This document shows positions 30,996 to 39,037 of a stretch of 64,000 nucleotides of DNA, one piece after another; positions within the stretch are counted from its first letter, which is position 1, and each line of letters starts with the position of its first letter. Position numbers and translations under genes: made by a program. The notes below the pieces were generated by a model. The model made no database searches, had not been told where the DNA came from, and saw only the letters and a list, made by a program, of their open reading frames with translations. This DNA comes from Chloroflexota bacterium (GTDB lineage: Bacteria > Chloroflexota > Limnocylindria > P2-11E). The stretch covers positions 1-64,000 of the forward strand of contig VBDU01000074.1 in NCBI GenBank assembly GCA_005883625.1, given 5' to 3'.

Positions 30996-31367
30996 ATGCC
31001 TTCGCCCACGCTCGTCCGGACGATCGTCTGCTCGTACACGCGCGACGAGCTGCCCGCCGCATGGCTTGCGGTCTTTCGCCGCTTCGAGCGAGTCATCGAG
31101 CGCGCCGGGCTGCGCGTACGCGTACGGCTCGATCCGCTCGAGGAGCTGCCCGAGCGCTTCGAGGTCCTCGTCGTCCCGGAGGAGCTTCGCGAGCGCGCGG
31201 AGTCGCTCGCGGGCGTCGCGCGCGTGATCGCGACGACTCGCACCGACGCCACGACCGCGGCGAACGACCTCGTGCGCGAGCTCCAGGCCGGGGCGACGCT
31301 CACCGCCGAGCGCCGCAGGCCGGGCGAGCCGAGGATCGTCGTCCATCGCGGAACGGAGATCCTGTGA
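30996..31367 (+). CDS. Hypothetical alpha/beta protein
   Basis: The 123-residue product starts PSPTLVRTIVCSYTRDELP and contains RFERVIERAGLRVRVRLDPLEELPERFEVLVV, alternating predicted helices and strands. I do not recognise a family. ATG 30996 is 15 bases from the divergent IMPase-family start, and the stop overlaps the start of the next gene (GTGA), so the two proteins are coupled. Confidence 0.6.
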   Translation: MPSPTLVRTIVCSYTRDELPAAWLAVFRRFERVIERAGLRVRVRLDPLEELPERFEVLVVPEELRERAESLAGVARVIATTRTDATTAANDLVRELQAGATLTAERRRPGEPRIVVHRGTEIL

Positions 31368-31669
31368 GCGAGAACACGGTCAACAGGAAGCTCCTCGAGC
31401 GCCTGCGCCGCGTGGAGCAGCAGATCCGCGCGTTCAAGGAGCTACACGCGAGCGAGCTCCAGATCGTCCTCGACGAGCTCGCCGACATCGCCGGCGAGGT
31501 CGAGGCTAGTCGGGGAGCTCCGCTCCCCGGCCCCGAGGCGCCGGTCGACGATCCCGCGGCGAATTCGCCGAAGCGCGCGAAGTGGCTGGCGGAGCAGGAG
31601 CGCAAGCAGCGTCCGCAGTCGCGGCGCGAGCTGCTCTTCGGGCGCGGCGAGGAGCCGCGCTCGGACTAG
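31364..31669 (+). CDS. Small coiled-coil protein
   Basis: The 101-residue protein starts SENTVNRKLLERLRRVEQQIRAFKELHASELQIVLDELADIAGEVE, a heptad-like helical stretch over about 45 residues, followed by a Pro-rich disordered tail that is partly encoded by repeat copy E and a basic C-terminus. GTG 31364 overlaps the preceding stop. Family and function are unknown; it probably partners the 30996 product. Confidence 0.6.
   Translation: MSENTVNRKLLERLRRVEQQIRAFKELHASELQIVLDELADIAGEVEASRGAPLPGPEAPVDDPAANSPKRAKWLAEQERKQRPQSRRELLFGRGEEPRSD
31505..31536. repeat. Dispersed G-rich palindromic repeat, copy E (inside a coding sequence)
   Basis: CGGGGAGC-TCC-GCTCCCCG (31511-31529) is a perfect 8-base stem with a TCC loop, preceded by CTAGT. 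The same CTAGTCGGGG lead and TCC centre occur in copies F (36155) and D (35274). It encodes SRGAPLPGPEAP in the tail of the coiled-coil protein. Confidence 0.55.
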
Positions 31670-32766
31670 GGCCGCGTCCTCCGCGCGCGGCTCACGAGCG
31701 CGAGCCCGCCAAGCATGAGCCCGATCGCCGCGAAGCCCACGACGTACACCGTGGGGTCGCGGAGCGGGTCGACGGAGGCGACGCGGCGCGTGGGCGGCTC
31801 GGTCGCATCGAACGGCTTCACCGGATCGGGTCGCGTCGCGAGCGCGGCCTTGCCCTCGTCGTCGAGCGTCACGGCGTAGATCTCGAAGTTGCCACTGCGC
31901 GGCGAGGCGAAGAGGAGCTGGCTGCCGTCGGCGCTCAGCTCGAACGGGCCCTGCGCGAGCACGCCCTTCGCCACCTCGGTGCGCAGATCGCCGGCGCGCG
32001 GATCGACGGACCAGAGGTCCGTGTAGCTGATGTCCGGCGTCACGAACTCGCTCACGTAGACGATCCGCCCGTCGGGCAGGTACACCGGGAAGTGGCTGCG
32101 CTCGTCCTTCGGCGAGATCGGCGACGGGGTCGCCCCGATCGCCGAGGCCATGAGCAGCACCCGCGAGTGATCGCCGTCCGAGAACGCAAGCTGTCGACCG
32201 TCGGGCGACCACGCCGGCGAGTGGCACGCGAACGTGCACTGGTTGTTGCGCTCGCTCGCAAGCTGGCGGGTGAGCTGGACGGTGTTCCCGCCGTCGGCCT
32301 CCGTTGTCCAGATGTCCATCGCGCCGTCGCGATAGACGTAATAGCTGATGCGCGTGCCGTCCGGACTCCAGCTCGGGAAGCTCGTGATCGCGCCGCTCCG
32401 CGTGAGCTGTGTCCGGGCGCGCGATGCCATGTCGATGACCCAGATGTCGCGCTTGATGTCGCTGCCGGAGTCGACCGCGATGCGTTTCCCGTCGGGACTC
32501 CAGGTCGGATGGCGGTCGTCCGCGTCGCCGCTCGTCAGCTGGCGGACGTTCCCACCATCGGCGTCCATGACGTAGATGTGGTACGGGCCGTCGCGGTTGG
32601 TCTGGAACGCGATGCGCTTCCCGTCGGGGCTCCACACCGGCCGCAGGTTCGACGCGCTCGTCTGCGTGAGCTGGCGGATCGGCGACGCGCCGACCGTGGT
32701 GCCGCCGCTCACGAACGCGACGCACGCCGCGAGGCACAGCACCCGGACGAGCAGCATGCGCGTCAT
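31666..32766 (-). CDS. PD40/TolB-like beta-propeller protein, exported and membrane-anchored
   Basis: The 366-residue protein starts with a signal sequence (LLVRVLCLAACVAFVSG) and has four or more PD40 repeats of the type RPVWSPDGKRIAF, HPTWSPDGKRIAV, FPSWSPDGTRISY and SPAWSPDGRQLAF, each about 45 residues, forming a propeller. A C-terminal hydrophobic helix (VYVVGFAAIGLMLGGLALV) and an RARR tail anchor it in the membrane. TolB-like propellers bind protein or sugar partners; this one is unassigned. The start lies just after the stop of the 74-residue membrane protein, so they are cotranscribed. Confidence 0.85.
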   Translation of the reverse strand: MTRMLLVRVLCLAACVAFVSGGTTVGASPIRQLTQTSASNLRPVWSPDGKRIAFQTNRDGPYHIYVMDADGGNVRQLTSGDADDRHPTWSPDGKRIAVDSGSDIKRDIWVIDMASRARTQLTRSGAITSFPSWSPDGTRISYYVYRDGAMDIWTTEADGGNTVQLTRQLASERNNQCTFACHSPAWSPDGRQLAFSDGDHSRVLLMASAIGATPSPISPKDERSHFPVYLPDGRIVYVSEFVTPDISYTDLWSVDPRAGDLRTEVAKGVLAQGPFELSADGSQLLFASPRSGNFEIYAVTLDDEGKAALATRPDPVKPFDATEPPTRRVASVDPLRDPTVYVVGFAAIGLMLGGLALVSRARRTRP

Positions 32767-32767
32767 T

Positions 32768-32992
32768 TCAGCCCCTGACCGCCGCGCTTTTCGTCACAAG
32801 CCGGTAGCACTCCCACGCCAGCAAGGCCGCGAACAGCCCTATGGTCAGACCACCCAGCAAGAGGGCTGCCTGCGCCGGAAGGCCCTCGTGCTGCGCGGTC
32901 TTCGCCACGAACGCGTTCACGACCATGAGGATCGCGAGCACGGCGTTCAGCGCGGCCCAGACGAGGGCCAGCAGCGCGGCGAACGCCTTCAC
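32768..32992 (-). CDS. Small two-helix membrane protein
   Basis: The 74-residue protein is two hydrophobic helices (ALVWAALNAVLAILMVVNAF and LLGGLTIGLFAALLAWECY) with a short polar loop. GTG 32992 overlaps the stop of the cytochrome b gene (GTGA), so it belongs to the 34634-31666 operon; an accessory role for the cytochrome b subunit is plausible. No family was recognised. Confidence 0.7.
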   Translation of the reverse strand: MKAFAALLALVWAALNAVLAILMVVNAFVAKTAQHEGLPAQAALLLGGLTIGLFAALLAWECYRLVTKSAAVRG

Positions 32993-33858
32993 TCATCGTC
33001 TCCGCCCGCGGCGCTCGCCGGGGCGACCCGCGGCGCGGGCGCGAGCGATGCGCTCGCGCGCCCGGTCGTCATCGCGACGACGAGCGACCAGCGCGCGAGC
33101 GTGTACCGCAGATGGTCGAGGACTTTGATGAGGATCAGCACCATCGCCGCGACGTGCAGGGTCGAGGCCCAGTACAGGAGCGGCCCCGGGACGGGGTAGA
33201 CGTAGCGCGCGGCCTTCGCGAGACCGGTGATCGTGATGAGTGTGAGCACGAACGTCCACGTGGGGAACGAGAACGCCGTCTCGTAGAACGAGAACTTCCC
33301 CGCAGTCGGTCGCTCGCCGCGCAGGTCGAGGCCGAGCCGCGAAGCGATCATCCGGCCGAGGCGCGGCGGCAGCTCGTGCGCGAGCCCTGTGAGGTGTCGC
33401 CGCCACTGGCCGCGCGGGACGAGCAGCGAGCGGTCCGTGCCGGCCCACCAGTACCCCAGGAACCACGCGAGCGTGAAGAGGATCAGCATCGCGCCGATGT
33501 AGTGGATGCGGTAGATGAGGTAGAGCGGGAGCGGCAGCGAGACGTCGAGGATGCCGCCCATGTACTGCCACACGCCGGTCGGGAGCGCGAGCAGGAAGCC
33601 CAACGCGAGGAGCCAGTGGCCGGCGATGGTCGCGGGCGCAAAGCGGCGAGACGCGTCGGCGCGCCGCGGGCCGCCGAGGGCGATCCCCAGCGCGAGCCCC
33701 AGCGCGAGGGCGAACGGGATGACCTTGACGAAGACGAAGTTGTCCGAGAGCTCCTCGTCCCAGGGCTGCGCGCCCGAGCCGGCCTGGCCGAGCGTCGCCA
33801 CCGCACCGGACACTGCGAGGGCGATCGCGACGAGCGCGACGAGCCAGCGGACGATCAC
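32989..33858 (-). CDS. Cytochrome b-type membrane anchor (formate dehydrogenase gamma / b561-like)
   Basis: The 289-residue protein has about six hydrophobic segments, including an N-terminal signal-like helix, GHWLLALGFLLALPTGVWQYMGG, YRIHYIGAMLILFTLAWFLGYWWAG and STLHVAAMVLILIKVLDHLRY. The His in GHW, RIHYIG and TLHVAA are candidate heme b ligands, in the pattern of FdnI/b561-type quinone-reactive anchors. It is cotranslated after the Tat-type 4Fe-4S protein (GTGA overlap), forming an electron-transfer module from a periplasmic enzyme to quinone. The longer frame to 34431 is a shadow. Confidence 0.82.
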   Translation of the reverse strand: MIVRWLVALVAIALAVSGAVATLGQAGSGAQPWDEELSDNFVFVKVIPFALALGLALGIALGGPRRADASRRFAPATIAGHWLLALGFLLALPTGVWQYMGGILDVSLPLPLYLIYRIHYIGAMLILFTLAWFLGYWWAGTDRSLLVPRGQWRRHLTGLAHELPPRLGRMIASRLGLDLRGERPTAGKFSFYETAFSFPTWTFVLTLITITGLAKAARYVYPVPGPLLYWASTLHVAAMVLILIKVLDHLRYTLARWSLVVAMTTGRASASLAPAPRVAPASAAGGDDE

Positions 33859-34634
33859 GCCTTGCCCTTGGCGGGGCTGCCCTCGAACGTCTGGAACGTG
33901 CGGAGCTGCGCCCAGGTCTGCCGGTCGCCCTTGGGGGCCTCGAGGCACAGGTGGTCGCTCTTGAGGACCCCCTGCCGTATGCGGATGTTCACCGGGCAGC
34001 GCTCGACGCACGCCGGGCCGCCCTCGCGCCAGAAGCAGAGATCGCACTTTGCGAACGTGTCCTTCTCCGGGTCGTAGGTGATGCGGCTGCGCTGGTGGAG
34101 CGTGAGCTGGTTCGTCGCGTGCGCCTCGTCGCTGATCGGGAACGGGCACGCCTCCGCGCACCGGCCGCAGGTGACGCAGGTGTCCTCGCGGATGAAGCGC
34201 GCGCCGGTACGTGGCTCGACCTGGAGCGCGTCGACCGGGCAGACGTAGAGGCACTCCGCGGTCGGGCACTGGAGGCACGGCTCCTGGTGGAACGAGCCGC
34301 GGTCGGGATAGGCCTCCTGGATGACCGGCGACACCTTCACCTCGGGGTCGTTGAAGATCCGGATCCGCGGGACGTCGGAGAGCCCGGCGCGGCGGTGCTC
34401 CTGAGAGCAGATGACCTCGCACGTGAGGCACCCGATGCAGAGCTGCGGGTCCGGGAAGATGACCGCGTCCGCGAGCGCGGTCGACCTTGGGCTCGCGCCG
34501 CTCGCGATGCCGACGCCGCCGATCGCCTCGAGCGCGATGAACGCGACGATCGGCGCCGCGCCTTTCAGGAGATCCCGGCGCGAGAGCTCGGGATCCGCCG
34601 CTCTTTCGTCGCGCCCGGTCCCTTGTTCGCTCAC
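33855..34634 (-). CDS. Tat-exported 4Fe-4S electron-transfer protein (FdhB/DmsB-like)
   Basis: The 259-residue protein starts with a Tat signal (LSRRDLLKGAAPIVAFIALEA, twin Arg at about residue 19). Four cluster-binding sets follow: CIGCLTCEVICS, CLQCPTAECLYVCP, CVTCGRCAEACP and a fourth CDLC ... CVERCP spread over about 18 residues, typical of the four-[4Fe-4S] subunit of Mo/W-bis-MGD enzymes. With the cytochrome b gene it makes a complete electron-transfer arm, but no molybdopterin catalytic subunit of that type is in the window. GTG 34634 has GAAAGGGG upstream. Confidence 0.92.
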   Translation of the reverse strand: MSEQGTGRDERAADPELSRRDLLKGAAPIVAFIALEAIGGVGIASGASPRSTALADAVIFPDPQLCIGCLTCEVICSQEHRRAGLSDVPRIRIFNDPEVKVSPVIQEAYPDRGSFHQEPCLQCPTAECLYVCPVDALQVEPRTGARFIREDTCVTCGRCAEACPFPISDEAHATNQLTLHQRSRITYDPEKDTFAKCDLCFWREGGPACVERCPVNIRIRQGVLKSDHLCLEAPKGDRQTWAQLRTFQTFEGSPAKGKA

Positions 34635-34674
34635 GGCGGACCCCTTTCTTGTCGGGCAGTCTCGGCGCGGTCGC

Positions 34675-35313
34675 CTACGACGTCAACGTGACGCCCGCGG
34701 CGAGGTCCTCCAGCGTGTCCACGTCGCGCAAGACGCCGCGATCCTCCACGTCGAGGTCCACGCGGATGTCGGTGTGGCGCTTGATGACCTCGTGGAGATT
34801 GGACCGCGGATCGGTCGCCGCGATCTCGTCGCGGAGCGACAGCGGGACCGCGACGGGATGCCCGCGCTTGCCGCGGTACCTCGGGGACACGATCGCCGGC
34901 CGGCGTTCGTACGTCTCGATCACAGCGCGTACGGTGTCCGGCCGGACGAAGGGCATGTCGCCGGGGAGCACGAGCACCGCGTCCCCGCGGGCCTGCGCGA
35001 CGCCTTCCTGGATCGAGGAGAACATCCCGCGGGAGGGATCGGGGTTCTCGATCGGGCGCACGCGCGGGTCGAGGAGCGAGTTCACGTCGCGCTCGAGCTC
35101 GGTGCGCGCGTCCTTTCCCACGACGACGATGACCTCGGCGGCGCCGCCATCCAGTAGCGCGCGGATCGTGCGGTCGAGCAGCGGCTCGCCGTCGATCGGG
35201 GTGAGCAGCTTGCGCCCGCCGAACCGCTCCGCGGATCCCGCGGCGGGGACGACCGCTACGGCCCGGATCGATCGCGGGGGCTCCGCCCCCGCCGCCCCCC
35301 GGCTAGCTGCCAT
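34675..35313 (-). CDS. mocA: Molybdenum cofactor cytidylyltransferase-like NTP transferase (MocA)
   Basis: The 212-residue protein has the nucleotidyltransferase signature VVPAAGSAERFGGRKLL near residue 21 and later VLVLPGDMPFVRPDTVRAV, as in MocA/MobA. MocA makes the MCD (cytosine) form of Moco used by this enzyme family, so it is the maturation partner of cluster 3 and perhaps of the others. About the first 18 residues (MAASRGAAGAEPPRS) are encoded by repeat copy D, so the functional start may be further in. It overlaps the broken FAD-subunit gene. Confidence 0.85.
   Translation of the reverse strand: MAASRGAAGAEPPRSIRAVAVVPAAGSAERFGGRKLLTPIDGEPLLDRTIRALLDGGAAEVIVVVGKDARTELERDVNSLLDPRVRPIENPDPSRGMFSSIQEGVAQARGDAVLVLPGDMPFVRPDTVRAVIETYERRPAIVSPRYRGKRGHPVAVPLSLRDEIAATDPRSNLHEVIKRHTDIRVDLDVEDRGVLRDVDTLEDLAAGVTLTS
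35274..35292. repeat. Dispersed G-rich palindromic repeat, copy D
   Basis: GCGGGGGC-TCC-GCCCCCGC is a perfect palindrome with TCC centre, at the 5' end of mocA (minus strand). It contributes SRGAAGAEPPRS to that protein. Confidence 0.55.
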
Positions 35314-36149
35314 CGCGCAGACTCCGGAGGGCGCGCTCGGCGAACACGCGCGAGGCGCGCTTGCGCTGCGAGATCGTCCCCGACGTGTTGTCCATCGGCC
35401 GCGCCGCCTTGTGCACCGCGTCCGCGGCGGCCGCGATGGCCTCGTCTTCGAGGCGCGTGCCGACGATCGCCTTCGCGGCGGCCGCGACGAGCATGGGCCG
35501 CGACGCCACCGCGGTGATCGCGATGCGCGCGTCGCGAACGGTCGCGCCCTCGAGACGCACGGCCGCGGCGAGGCCGACGATGGGGAAGTCGAACGAGTTG
35601 CGATCGCGCAGCTTGAGGTAGGCGCTGCGCCAGCCCTCCTCGAGAGGAAGCTCGACCGCCGTCACCACGTCGCCCCGCTCGAGGGTGAGATAGCTGATGC
35701 CGTCCTCGCGGTAGAGGTCGGCGATCGCGACGCGGCGCTCTCCCTGCGCGTTCGCGACGACGGCGGACGCGCCGAGCGCGATGAGCGCGGGCACCGTGTC
35801 AGCGCTCGCGACCGCGAGGCAGCGCGGGGACGACGTCGCAACACGGCAGACGACGCTCGCGTGCGTCTTCATGCAGTAGCCCTCGGCGGTCCGCCAGAAG
35901 AGCGACTGGTCGTACCAGTTGCACCGCGTGTCGAGGCAGATGTTCCCGCCGACCGTGCCCATGTTGCGGAGCTGCGGCGTGGACACGAGGCCGGCCGCGG
36001 TCGCAAGCGCGGCGTGGCGCTCGCGTACGAGCTCGTGCTCGGCGATCTCGGTGAGCGACGAGCATGGCTTTGGGGTCTTCGCGGAGCATGCGCGCGGCCT
36101 CCGCGTACGTCGCCGCGCGGACGAAGCGGAAGCGCGGAAGGCGCAGCAC
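35303..36149 (-). pseudogene. Molybdenum hydroxylase cluster 3, FAD-binding subunit, internally deleted and frameshifted
   Basis: From GTG 36149 the frame reads VLRLPRFRFVRAATYAEAARMLREDPKAMLV and then fails. The rest of a normal FAD subunit continues in a different frame from about 36058: SLTEIAEHELVRERHAAL, STPQLRNMGTVGGNICLDTRC, GYC, CRV, SPRC (four Cys, HcrB-like) and the C-terminal domain to 35303. The segment normally lying between the two parts, which carries the AGGTDL FAD loop and about 45 residues, is absent, and the two halves are off by one base. The break lies between 36056 and 36060. It may be a true decayed gene or an assembly gap. Confidence 0.85.
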
Positions 36150-36150
36150 G

Positions 36151-38577
36151 CTAGTCGGGGGCCGGGGGGCGGAGCCCGCCAACCGTCTTGCGCTCGCGCG
36201 CGTCGGTCGTTGCCCCCAGGCGCCGGAGCGCGCGCTTCGGATCGGCCTTGCCGTCGCCGAGGCCGTCGGGACCGATGCGGTCCTTCGTGACGCGCCGGTT
36301 GTCGCGCAGGCCGAGCGCGTCGAGGATCTTCTCCGCGGTGATGGGCGTCTCGTCGAAGCGCACGCCGATCGCGTCGTACACCGCGTTCGCGATCGCGGGG
36401 ATGACCGGGTTGAGCGGTCCCTCGCCCGCCTCCTTCGCGCCGAACGGCCCCTCCGCGTCGACCGACTCCACGACGATCGCCTCGAGCGCCGGCGTGTCGA
36501 GCGAGGTCGGCAGCTTGTAGTCGAGGAGCGACGGCTTCTTGTGCAGGCCGCCGCGGAAGACCTGTTCCTCCACGACGATCTCGCCGTACCCCATGTACGC
36601 GGAGCCTTCGACCTGGCCCTCGACGTTCGCGGGGTTGAGCGCGCGACCGCAATCGTGCGCCGTCGTGAGCTTGTCCACCGTGAGGGTGCCCGTCTCGACG
36701 TCGACGCTCACCTCGGCGACGGTCGCCTGGTACGAGTACGCCGGCGACGGCCCGACGCCCGCGCCTTTGAAGGTCCCGCCGATCCCCTTGGGGGGCTTGT
36801 AGCTCCCCGCGGCGACGAGCGTGCCGTGCCTCGACTCGGCGAGGACCGCGGCGTCGGTGAACGTCACGAACTTCGATGGATCGTCGTGGTCGTATACGCG
36901 GCGGTACGCCGTGAGCAGGCGCTCCGCTGGGACGCCGAGCTTCTCGGCCGCGGCCTCGACGACGAGCGCGCGCAGCTTCATCGCCGCATCCTTCGTCGCG
37001 TTGCCGGCCATGAACGTCACGCGGCTGGAGTAGCTGCCGAGGTCGACCGGCGCGAGCGAGGTGTCGCCCGAGACGACGTGCACGTCCTCGGGGAGCACGC
37101 CGAGCGCTTCCGCGGTGACTGACGCGAGCACCATGTCCGAGCCCTGGCCGATCTCGCTCGTACCGCACATGACCGTCACGCCGCCGCCGCGATCGATGCG
37201 GATCTCCGCGCCCGAGTGCGGCATCTCGTTCCAGTAGATGGGGAGGCCGGCGCCCGAGATGTACGCGCTGCCCGCGATGCCGATGCCCTTGCCCCGCGGC
37301 AGCTGCCCGTGCTTCTCGCTGAACTTCGTGGCGCGCTGCAGGGCGTCGAGGCATTCGCCAAGGCCCATCGACGTGATGCGCAGCTCGTTCACGGTCCGGC
37401 TGTTCGGCGGCTGGAGGATGCGCTTGCGGTACTCGAGCGGATCGAGCCCCAGGTCCACTGCGATCTTGTCGAGCTGGCACTCGAACCCGTACCGCGGCTG
37501 CGTCGTGCCGTGGCCGCGCTTGGGCCCGCAGGGCGGCTTGTTCGTGTACACGCGGACGCCGTCGAACTTGTACGCCGGGATGCGGTAGGTGACCGTGAGA
37601 AGCGCGCCGGTGTAATAGGTGGTCGCGATCCCGTAGGACGCGTACGCGCCGCCGTCGAGGAAGCTTTGGTAGTGGACCGCGGTGATCTCGCCATCCTTTT
37701 TCACGCCGGTCCTGATGCGCATCTTCACCGGGTGGCGCCCGCGGTGCGCGTAGAAGACCTCCTCCCGGTCGAGCGTGAACTTCACCGGGCGGCCCGTGCG
37801 CAGCGAGAGGAGCGCCGCCGCGAACTCGTGCGCGAACGGGTCGCTCTTGCCGCCGAAGGCGCCGCCGTTCGGCGTGGCGACGACGCGGATCCGCGAGCGC
37901 GGCAGGCCGAGCACCTTCTCGAGCTCGCGGTGCAGGTAGTGGGGGACCTGCGTCGCGGTCCAGAGCGTGAGCTTATCGTCGGCGCCGTAGCTGGCGACCG
38001 CGGAATGCGTCTCGATCGGCGCGTGCGTGTTGCCCTCGAAGAAGAACCAGTCGTCGCGGACGTGGTCGGCGGCGGCGAACCCGGCCTCGAGGTCGCCGAA
38101 GCTGAGATGGACCTCCTTGAAGACGTTCGCGCGCTTGGAGGTGTCGTGGATCTTCACGTCTTCGCGCTCGAGCGCCTCCTCGATCGTGAAGATCGGCTCG
38201 AGGTCCTCGTAGTCGACGTCGATGAGCGAGAGCGCGTCGAACGCCGCATCTTCGTCGGTCGCCGCGATCGCGGCGACCGGCTCGCCGACGTAGCGGACCT
38301 TGTCCACAGCGAGCGCGGTCTCGTCCTGCGTCGAGGGCATGATCCCCATCTTCTCGGGCATGTCCGCCCCGGTGACGATCGCGACGACGCCCGGATGCGC
38401 GAGCGCGCGCGTGACGTCGAGGCGCCTGATGCGCGCGTGCGGCCGCGTCGCGCGCAGCAACCGTCCATAGAGCATGCGCGGGAGGAAGAGGTCGTCGGCG
38501 TAGCGCGCCTGCCCGGTGAGGTGGGCCCACGCGTTGACCTTCGGCAGCCGCCTTCCGATGACCGAAAATTCAGACAC
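36151..38577 (-). CDS. Molybdenum hydroxylase cluster 3, molybdopterin-binding subunit (4-hydroxybenzoyl-CoA reductase alpha-like)
   Basis: The 808-residue protein has VIGRRLPKVNAWAHLTGQARY at the N-terminus, the glycine motif GGAFGGKSDPFAHEFAAAL, the active-site loop CGPKRGHGTTQPRYGFECQLD, CGTSEIGQGSDMV and the catalytic Glu in GAKEAGEGPLNPVIPAIANA. The glycine-motif region and the HcrB-like FAD partner suggest 4-hydroxybenzoyl-CoA reductase or a close aromatic-CoA relative, which removes the ring hydroxyl; this is inference. A C-terminal extension of about 45 residues ends in repeat copy F. ATG 38577 overlaps the Fe-S gene by eight bases. Confidence 0.88.
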   Translation of the reverse strand: MSEFSVIGRRLPKVNAWAHLTGQARYADDLFLPRMLYGRLLRATRPHARIRRLDVTRALAHPGVVAIVTGADMPEKMGIMPSTQDETALAVDKVRYVGEPVAAIAATDEDAAFDALSLIDVDYEDLEPIFTIEEALEREDVKIHDTSKRANVFKEVHLSFGDLEAGFAAADHVRDDWFFFEGNTHAPIETHSAVASYGADDKLTLWTATQVPHYLHRELEKVLGLPRSRIRVVATPNGGAFGGKSDPFAHEFAAALLSLRTGRPVKFTLDREEVFYAHRGRHPVKMRIRTGVKKDGEITAVHYQSFLDGGAYASYGIATTYYTGALLTVTYRIPAYKFDGVRVYTNKPPCGPKRGHGTTQPRYGFECQLDKIAVDLGLDPLEYRKRILQPPNSRTVNELRITSMGLGECLDALQRATKFSEKHGQLPRGKGIGIAGSAYISGAGLPIYWNEMPHSGAEIRIDRGGGVTVMCGTSEIGQGSDMVLASVTAEALGVLPEDVHVVSGDTSLAPVDLGSYSSRVTFMAGNATKDAAMKLRALVVEAAAEKLGVPAERLLTAYRRVYDHDDPSKFVTFTDAAVLAESRHGTLVAAGSYKPPKGIGGTFKGAGVGPSPAYSYQATVAEVSVDVETGTLTVDKLTTAHDCGRALNPANVEGQVEGSAYMGYGEIVVEEQVFRGGLHKKPSLLDYKLPTSLDTPALEAIVVESVDAEGPFGAKEAGEGPLNPVIPAIANAVYDAIGVRFDETPITAEKILDALGLRDNRRVTKDRIGPDGLGDGKADPKRALRRLGATTDARERKTVGGLRPPAPD
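36155..36180. repeat. Dispersed G-rich palindromic repeat, copy F
   Basis: CTAGTCGGGGGCCGGG leads to GGGGGGC-GGA-GCCCGCC, imperfectly palindromic with the GGA/TCC centre of copies D and E. It spans the stop region of the Mo subunit and encodes its last residues GLRPPAPD. Confidence 0.5.
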
Positions 38578-39037
38578 TCTTCGCGGCCTTCTCTACCGCT
38601 TCATAGATCGCGGTGTACCCGGTGCAGCGGCAGAGATTGCCGCTGATCGCCTGGGCGATCTCCGCGCGCGTAGGGTGCCCGTTCTCATCGAGCAGCGCCT
38701 TCGCCGCCATGAGCATCCCCGGCGTGCAGTAGCCGCACTGCGCGGCGCCCTCTTCGGCGAACGCGGTCTGCAGCGGATGAAGCTCGGCGCCGCGCGCGAG
38801 CCCTTCGACGGTCGTCACGTCGGCGTCGCCGATCGCCACCGGCAGCGTGAGGCACGAGAGCACCGGCGCGCCGTCGACGAGCACGGTGCACGCGCCGCAC
38901 TCGCCGAGCTCGCAGCCGTGCTTCGTGCCGGTGAGGCCGAGCTCCTCACGAAGGACTTCGAGGAGCGTGTGGTGAGGCTCCGCCGCGACGGTGCGCGCCT
39001 CGCCGTTCACGCGGAGCGTGAGGAGCTCCTTGGTCAC
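38570..39037 (-). CDS. Molybdenum hydroxylase cluster 3, [2Fe-2S] subunit
   Basis: The 155-residue protein has GCELGECGACTVLVDG with SCLTLPV for the first cluster and CGYCTPGMLMAAKALL with NLCRCTGYTAIYEAV for the second, the full CoxS/HcrC pattern. No signal peptide, so this enzyme is cytoplasmic. GTG 39037 overlaps the IclR gene stop (GTGA). The gene order is IclR, Fe-S, Mo, FAD, mocA, one operon. Confidence 0.93.
   Translation of the reverse strand: MTKELLTLRVNGEARTVAAEPHHTLLEVLREELGLTGTKHGCELGECGACTVLVDGAPVLSCLTLPVAIGDADVTTVEGLARGAELHPLQTAFAEEGAAQCGYCTPGMLMAAKALLDENGHPTRAEIAQAISGNLCRCTGYTAIYEAVEKAAKSV

Noticed and set aside
32989-34431. A 480-codon minus-strand frame
   Set aside because: Its C-terminal 289 codons are the cytochrome b gene; the rest overlaps the 4Fe-4S gene in another frame.
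36151-38577. CO dehydrogenase annotation for cluster 3
   Set aside because: The loop CGPKRGHGTT and the HcrB-like FAD partner point to a hydroxybenzoyl-CoA-reductase-like enzyme.
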